Assembly (NCBI GenBank): GCA_947168905.1 | Contig: CAMVNR010000016.1 | Coordinates: forward strand, 1 to 37,432 | Direction: 5' to 3' | Origin: an uncultured Lachnospiraceae bacterium | GTDB lineage: Bacteria; Bacillota; Clostridia; Lachnospirales; Lachnospiraceae | DNA length: 37,432 nt | In this document: piece by piece, positions 34,162 through 37,432 of the stretch | How the letters are laid out: each line of letters begins with the position of its first letter | How positions within the stretch are numbered: position 1 is the stretch's first letter | Made by a program: the position numbers and the translations under genes | The notes under the pieces: model-generated | The model's input: the letters and a program-made list of their open reading frames with translations, nothing else | Told to the model about the DNA's origin: nothing | Databases searched by the model: none

Positions 34162-34568
34162 GCACCGATGTTTTTTATTACAGTAAAGGCGGCAATACCG
34201 AAATGCTTGCAAATGCGCTTTCCAAGGAACTCGGCGTAACAGCGAAAGACGTATCCAATGATCTGGTGCGTCCCGCGGACATCGTTTTTCTGGGCGCTTC
34301 CGTCTACGCCGGAAGTCCCGCGCCGGAAGTGACGGCGTTTTTAAAGCGGAATGCCGATAAGATCGGAAAGCTCGTTGTCTTTGGTTCCTCAGCGTCCGGA
34401 AAAACCGTGCTGAAGAAACTGACTTCCGCCGGGAAAGAACTCGGAATCGAGGTGATGGAGGAATGCTTCTCCTGCCCCGGTCATTTCCTCTTTATGCACA
34501 AAGGCCGTCCGAATCAGGAGGATCTGGAGAATCTTCAGAAGTTCGCACGGAACATCATCCAGAAATGA
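34152..34568 (+). CDS. Flavodoxin-like protein
   Basis: 138 residues with a short flavodoxin fold: FYYSKGGNTEMLANAL (phosphate-loop region) and VFLGASVYAGSPAPEV, then VVFGSSASGKT. It probably binds FMN and may supply electrons to the neighbouring peroxidase. The first ATG (34152) overlaps gpx by 10 nt; 34158 gives ATGA overlap with the gpx stop and may be the true start. Its own stop overlaps the next ATG, so all three genes are translationally coupled. Confidence 0.88.
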   Translation: MSMSTDVFYYSKGGNTEMLANALSKELGVTAKDVSNDLVRPADIVFLGASVYAGSPAPEVTAFLKRNADKIGKLVVFGSSASGKTVLKKLTSAGKELGIEVMEECFSCPGHFLFMHKGRPNQEDLENLQKFARNIIQK

Positions 34569-34996
34569 ATAAGTATGATACACTGAAGCTTGAAAACCAG
34601 CTCTGTTTTCCGCTCTACGCGGCCTCGCGTGAGGTCGTACGGAAATATAAGCCCTCTCTTGACAAAATCGATCTGACCTATACGCAGTATATTACCATGA
34701 TGGTTCTGTGGGAAAGGGAAGAAGTGACCAGCAAGGAACTCGGAAGCCTTCTCTTCCTCGATTCCGGAACGCTCACACCGGTATTAAAGAAGCTCGAGGA
34801 GAAGGGCCTTCTTACAAGAAGCCGCCAGGCATCGGATGAGCGAAATCTGCTGGTCTCGATTACCGAAGCCGGGAAAGCCTTAAGGGATGAGGCGCTTTTT
34901 GTCCCGGAAGGGATGGCAGGCTGTCTTACGCTGAGCCCGGAGGAAGCGGCCGCGCTTTACCGTCTCCTGTATCATATACTCGGAAAACAGGTCTGA
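34565..34996 (+). CDS. OhrR-like MarR family regulator
   Basis: A 143-residue winged-helix repressor. N-terminus KLENQLCFPLYAASREVVRKYKP carries the Cys15 that OhrR uses to sense organic peroxides, and the wing has SGTLTPVLKKLEEKGLLTRSR followed by SDERNLLVSIT. It lies at the end of the gpx operon, whose promoter carries an AATTG/CAATT palindrome, so autoregulation is expected: repression lifted by peroxide oxidation of Cys15. ATG overlaps the flavodoxin stop; a longer in-frame start at 34463 lies in that gene and is rejected. Confidence 0.93.
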   Translation: MNKYDTLKLENQLCFPLYAASREVVRKYKPSLDKIDLTYTQYITMMVLWEREEVTSKELGSLLFLDSGTLTPVLKKLEEKGLLTRSRQASDERNLLVSITEAGKALRDEALFVPEGMAGCLTLSPEEAAALYRLLYHILGKQV

Positions 34997-35100
34997 ATCT
35001 GATGGAAGTGGCAGGAAGCCGCATTCCGGGATAGTGCGCATGCGTCAAATCTCCATACGTCAGCGTATGTCGGTTTTCCTCATTGCGGATCGCCAAAAAT

Positions 35101-35133
35101 TCGCCGCCGGAAAGAACCCCGGCGGCGATTTTC
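35101..35133. terminator. Bidirectional terminator between marR and the thioesterase gene
   Basis: TCGCCGCCGG (35101-35110) pairs with CCGGCGGCGA (35119-35128), 8-nt loop. TTTT follows on the plus strand and ATTTTTGG on the minus strand. A smaller CATACG/CGTATG hairpin lies at 35054-35069. Confidence 0.85.
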
Positions 35134-35152
35134 ATATTACAGATAAAGTCCG

Positions 35153-35542
35153 TTACAGATGCAGCCCGCAGGCTGTCACCCGCGCAACAGGATTCCCGTC
35201 GGAATCACAGATGCTCGTTTCCGCAAAGCAGCTTCTTTTCCCGTCTCTTACCACACGGCACTCCGAAAGGAGCAGTTCTGTCCTCGGCGCCGAAAGGTAG
35301 CTGATTTCACTCGTGGCTGTCACGACGAGATGATCCGGCGCGTTCGTCGCGGCCGCGAAGGAAAAGTCCGCCAGCGTATAGATTGCGCCGCCCATAACCG
35401 AGTGGGCGGCATTCATATGTTCCGGGCCGATTTTCAGGGAGCACTTCGAATAACCCTCTCCGATTTCCATAAGCTCGATGCCCGTCGTTTTTGTAGCATA
35501 TACATCATTTCTGAAGAAATCTCTGGCCTCTTCCAAATTCAT
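35153..35542 (-). CDS. PaaI-type hotdog-fold thioesterase
   Basis: A 129-residue hotdog thioesterase. Motif HMNAAHSVMGGAIYTLADFSFAAATN is the PaaI/4HBT helix with the catalytic Asp region; the C-terminus (FAETSICDSDGNPVARVTACGLHL) completes the fold. It hydrolyses acyl- or aryl-CoA esters. Its substrate may be the arylacetyl-CoA made upstream in this window, but the two loci are 29 kb apart. Downstream of the AI-2E-family gene by 33 nt, with AGAGGAG upstream, so probably same transcript as luxS. Confidence 0.9.
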   Translation of the reverse strand: MNLEEARDFFRNDVYATKTTGIELMEIGEGYSKCSLKIGPEHMNAAHSVMGGAIYTLADFSFAAATNAPDHLVVTATSEISYLSAPRTELLLSECRVVRDGKRSCFAETSICDSDGNPVARVTACGLHL

Positions 35543-35575
35543 TTCTGCACTCCTCTATATACCCTTTTGCAAATC

Positions 35576-36826
35576 CTAAGGCTCCTTCGGCCCGCTCTCT
35601 TCCTCTTTCGGGGTCTTCCCTGCCATCGCCTCAGCGGCCGCGTGGATCTTCTGCTCCTTTTCTTCCCGGTTCTCCTGCATCCTTATGAGTACGTATTCAT
35701 GGTAAATGATCGTCAGGATCGCCGCCAGCGGAACCGCGAGAAGCATTCCGACCATTCCGAAAATTTTGCCGAAGATAATAATCGCAATCACAATCCAGAT
35801 GCCCGGAACGCCAAAGCCTTCGCCGTACATCTTGGGCTTGATGACATAACTGTCCAGGCTCTGAAGGACAATACTGAAAGCCAGGAAAATCAGCGTCAGC
35901 CAGGGGTGGCCGTTCAGAAGCAGGATGATCGCCGAAAGCGCGGCACCGAAAATCGGTCCGAAGGTCGGCACAAGGTTCGTCACGCCGACCACCATCGAAA
36001 TGAACGGGACATAAGGCATCCGAAGAGCCAGCATGAAGATCGCGTTCAGTACACCGATAATCACCGCATCCAGGATATTCAGCACGATGAAGCGGATAAA
36101 AATCTTATTGCTTCTTGACAGGAAGGCGGTATGGTTTTCGTAGGCTTCCTTCGAAAGGACGGCACGCCGTAAGCGGTCGATGCCTTCAAGAAGCGAGTCC
36201 CGGCCGATCAGGAAATAAACCATCAGGACAAAGCCGATGAAGAAATTGATCATTCCGCTGCCGACGGATTTGGTCGTACTGAAAATCACATCCATGTTGT
36301 CGGCGATGAGCTCGGTCAGTTTGCCGAACCATTCCTCGATCCGGATGCTGATCTTTTCCGTGTTCAGGCCGAGGTTTGCCATGAACTGCTCCGCGTTGTT
36401 CAGATAACGCTCCAGGGTTCCGCGATAGCTCTGGAAGTTCGATACGATATTCGTGACGCTCTTTGTGATCGAAGGCACCAGCAGCACAATCAGTCCCGCC
36501 ACAACAATCAGGAAAACCACGATCGACAGAATCACCGCGATCAGGTGACGCGCGTTTTTCCCCTTCATTTTTCCGAAAACCTTGTCTTCGAAAACCTTCA
36601 CCAGCGGGTTCATGATGTAGGCGAGCACAATTCCGATCAGGATCGGAGAAAGGATGCCAAACAGACTCCGCACAGCCGACAGGAAGAAGTCAAAATGCGA
36701 CAGCAGCATATAGAGGATGACTGCCGCGCAGGCTGCGGCCGTATAGGCAGCCCAGGGCTTTTCGAGAAGCGCACGGATCTTCTGCTTCCGCAGTTCTCTT
36801 TTCTGTTTCCAATCCATTTTCTTCAC
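35576..36826 (-). CDS. AI-2E family transporter
   Basis: A 416-residue polytopic protein. N-terminal Lys/Arg-rich segment (MDWKQKRELRKQKIR), then about seven TM helices (two near 30-70, one near 95-115, a large central domain and the last four from about 215 to 370). Conserved NLVPTFGPIFGAALSAIILL and the DSYVIKPKMYG...PGIWIVIAIIIFGKIFGMVGMLLAVPLAAI block are family marks. Some members export AI-2; others are Na+/H+ antiporters, so annotation alone is weak. Here luxS is 3 nt upstream on the same strand, which is favourable context. Confidence 0.92.
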   Translation of the reverse strand: MKKMDWKQKRELRKQKIRALLEKPWAAYTAAACAAVILYMLLSHFDFFLSAVRSLFGILSPILIGIVLAYIMNPLVKVFEDKVFGKMKGKNARHLIAVILSIVVFLIVVAGLIVLLVPSITKSVTNIVSNFQSYRGTLERYLNNAEQFMANLGLNTEKISIRIEEWFGKLTELIADNMDVIFSTTKSVGSGMINFFIGFVLMVYFLIGRDSLLEGIDRLRRAVLSKEAYENHTAFLSRSNKIFIRFIVLNILDAVIIGVLNAIFMLALRMPYVPFISMVVGVTNLVPTFGPIFGAALSAIILLLNGHPWLTLIFLAFSIVLQSLDSYVIKPKMYGEGFGVPGIWIVIAIIIFGKIFGMVGMLLAVPLAAILTIIYHEYVLIRMQENREEKEQKIHAAAEAMAGKTPKEEESGPKEP

Positions 36827-36829
36827 TCC

Positions 36830-37300
36830 TTAGTCTTCCGGGTAGGAAAGACGTCTGTTTGTCAAAAGCTCTTCCCGGTATTTCCTGATATAGTATTTGG
36901 CCATCGGCAGATTCTGTTCTGAAAAGTTGCCGCACTCCTCCGGCCTGGCGCCGGGAATTTCGCCTTCGTACCCGAGAATGAATCCGCACATTTCAAGGAC
37001 CAGCGGCAGTACGTCTTCGGATGCAAGATCCCCGAACATGACCAGATAGCACCCGGTTCTGCAGCCCATCGGTCCGAAATAGACGATCTCATCTTTTCTC
37101 GCGCTGTTTCGAAGATAGGTCGCGCCCAGATGCTCGATCGTGTGAAGCGCCGGCATATCCACGACCGGTTCTCTGTTCGGCGCTGTAAGACGCAGGTCAA
37201 AGGTAGTGACGGTACAGCCGTCCCGGCGGTCTCTGCGGGAAACATAAAGCCCCGGAAGGAGCTTCAGATGATTAATGGCAAAGCTGGCGATTCGTTCCAT
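36830..37300 (-). CDS. luxS: S-ribosylhomocysteine lyase LuxS
   Basis: A 156-residue enzyme cleaving S-ribosylhomocysteine to homocysteine and DPD, the precursor of AI-2. Metal-binding HTIEH near residue 53 and the C-terminal EECGNFSEQNLP (catalytic Cys region plus metal ligand) are present, with the FGPMGCRTGCYLV segment in between. Length is normal. It feeds the activated methyl cycle. Immediately followed by the AI-2E-family transporter. GGGGGAAAG precedes the ATG. Confidence 0.97.
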   Translation of the reverse strand: MERIASFAINHLKLLPGLYVSRRDRRDGCTVTTFDLRLTAPNREPVVDMPALHTIEHLGATYLRNSARKDEIVYFGPMGCRTGCYLVMFGDLASEDVLPLVLEMCGFILGYEGEIPGARPEECGNFSEQNLPMAKYYIRKYREELLTNRRLSYPED

Positions 37301-37347
37301 TTTCTTTCCCCCGATTACATATTTTTATCAAAAAGTTCGGGAGAAAA

Positions 37348-37390
37348 CCCCTTCCTTAGCGAAGCGTAGGGAGGGATTGAATCCCGCTAA
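37348..37390. repeat. Palindromic repeat upstream of luxS
   Basis: CCCCTTCCTTAGCGAAGCG followed by TAGGGAGGG can fold into a hairpin. GGGATTGAATCCC (37373-37385) is a perfect palindrome nested in TTAGC/GCTAA (37356-37360 with 37386-37390). The 132-bp stretch must also carry the luxS promoter, but I see no clear -10/-35. Confidence 0.55.
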
Positions 37391-37432
37391 GACTGAGAAT
37401 GAATCGAACATATGTGCTTGTCCTCTTGCGGC

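Overview
The window reads as a piece of chromosome from a moderately GC-rich member of the Clostridia, most like Lachnospiraceae. The evidence is Firmicutes-type housekeeping genes (mecA, luxS, hslO, class II galT, queT, an OhrR-type MarR regulator), an anaerobic ferredoxin-linked oxidoreductase (iorAB), strong GGAGG ribosome-binding sites and TTGACA/TATAAT promoters. I see no rRNA, tRNA, CRISPR array, prophage or transposase gene. The taxonomy is inferred from gene content only.

Layout. 1-2461: hslO and a SAM methyltransferase on the minus strand, divergent from a small unknown protein. 2498-6383: iorA, iorB and a PaaK-type CoA ligase, an arylpyruvate to arylacetyl-CoA module, with tandem repeats after iorB and after paaK. 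6682-8222: a VTC-domain protein and a DUF4956 membrane protein. 8288-9217: M19 dipeptidase, followed by REP-like palindromes. 9404-19751: about 10 kb on the minus strand and the least explained part. A double-HTH regulator leads a tightly spaced series: a two-TM membrane protein, a zinc-ribbon membrane protein, a secreted or anchored protein, an Lgt-family paralogue, and a 1736-residue zinc-ribbon/multi-TM protein. 19959-25249 (all minus): queT, a membrane metallophosphoesterase, mecA, and the cbiMQO metal ECF transporter behind a perfect-consensus promoter and a structured, terminator-ending leader. 25528-30510 (minus): metG, galT, galK. 30754-34996 (plus): an FAD oxidoreductase with a ferredoxin-type reductase, then a glutathione peroxidase, flavodoxin-like protein and OhrR/MarR regulator operon behind a palindromic operator. 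35153-37300 (minus): luxS, an AI-2E-family transporter and a hotdog thioesterase.

How the genes fit together. IorAB would oxidise indole- or phenylpyruvate to the arylacetyl-CoA with ferredoxin, and the PaaK-type ligase handles the same CoA esters. CbiMQO imports cobalt or nickel. GalK and GalT are Leloir enzymes. Gpx, flavodoxin and OhrR look like a peroxide-responsive unit. LuxS lies 3 nt upstream of an AI-2E-family exporter-like protein.

Most unusual observations: (i) the 9.4-19.8 kb zinc-ribbon/membrane cluster, which matches no system I can name; (ii) a 111-bp MITE-like element with 10-bp terminal inverted repeats and four internal palindromes, translated in frame as 37 codons inside metG; (iii) the unclassified cbiM leader RNA; (iv) a probably leaderless methyltransferase mRNA; (v) several palindromic or tandem intergenic repeats. 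No gene-free stretch exceeds about 300 bases; the longest gaps (4945-5147, 6384-6681, 25250-25527, 30511-30753) are described as features.
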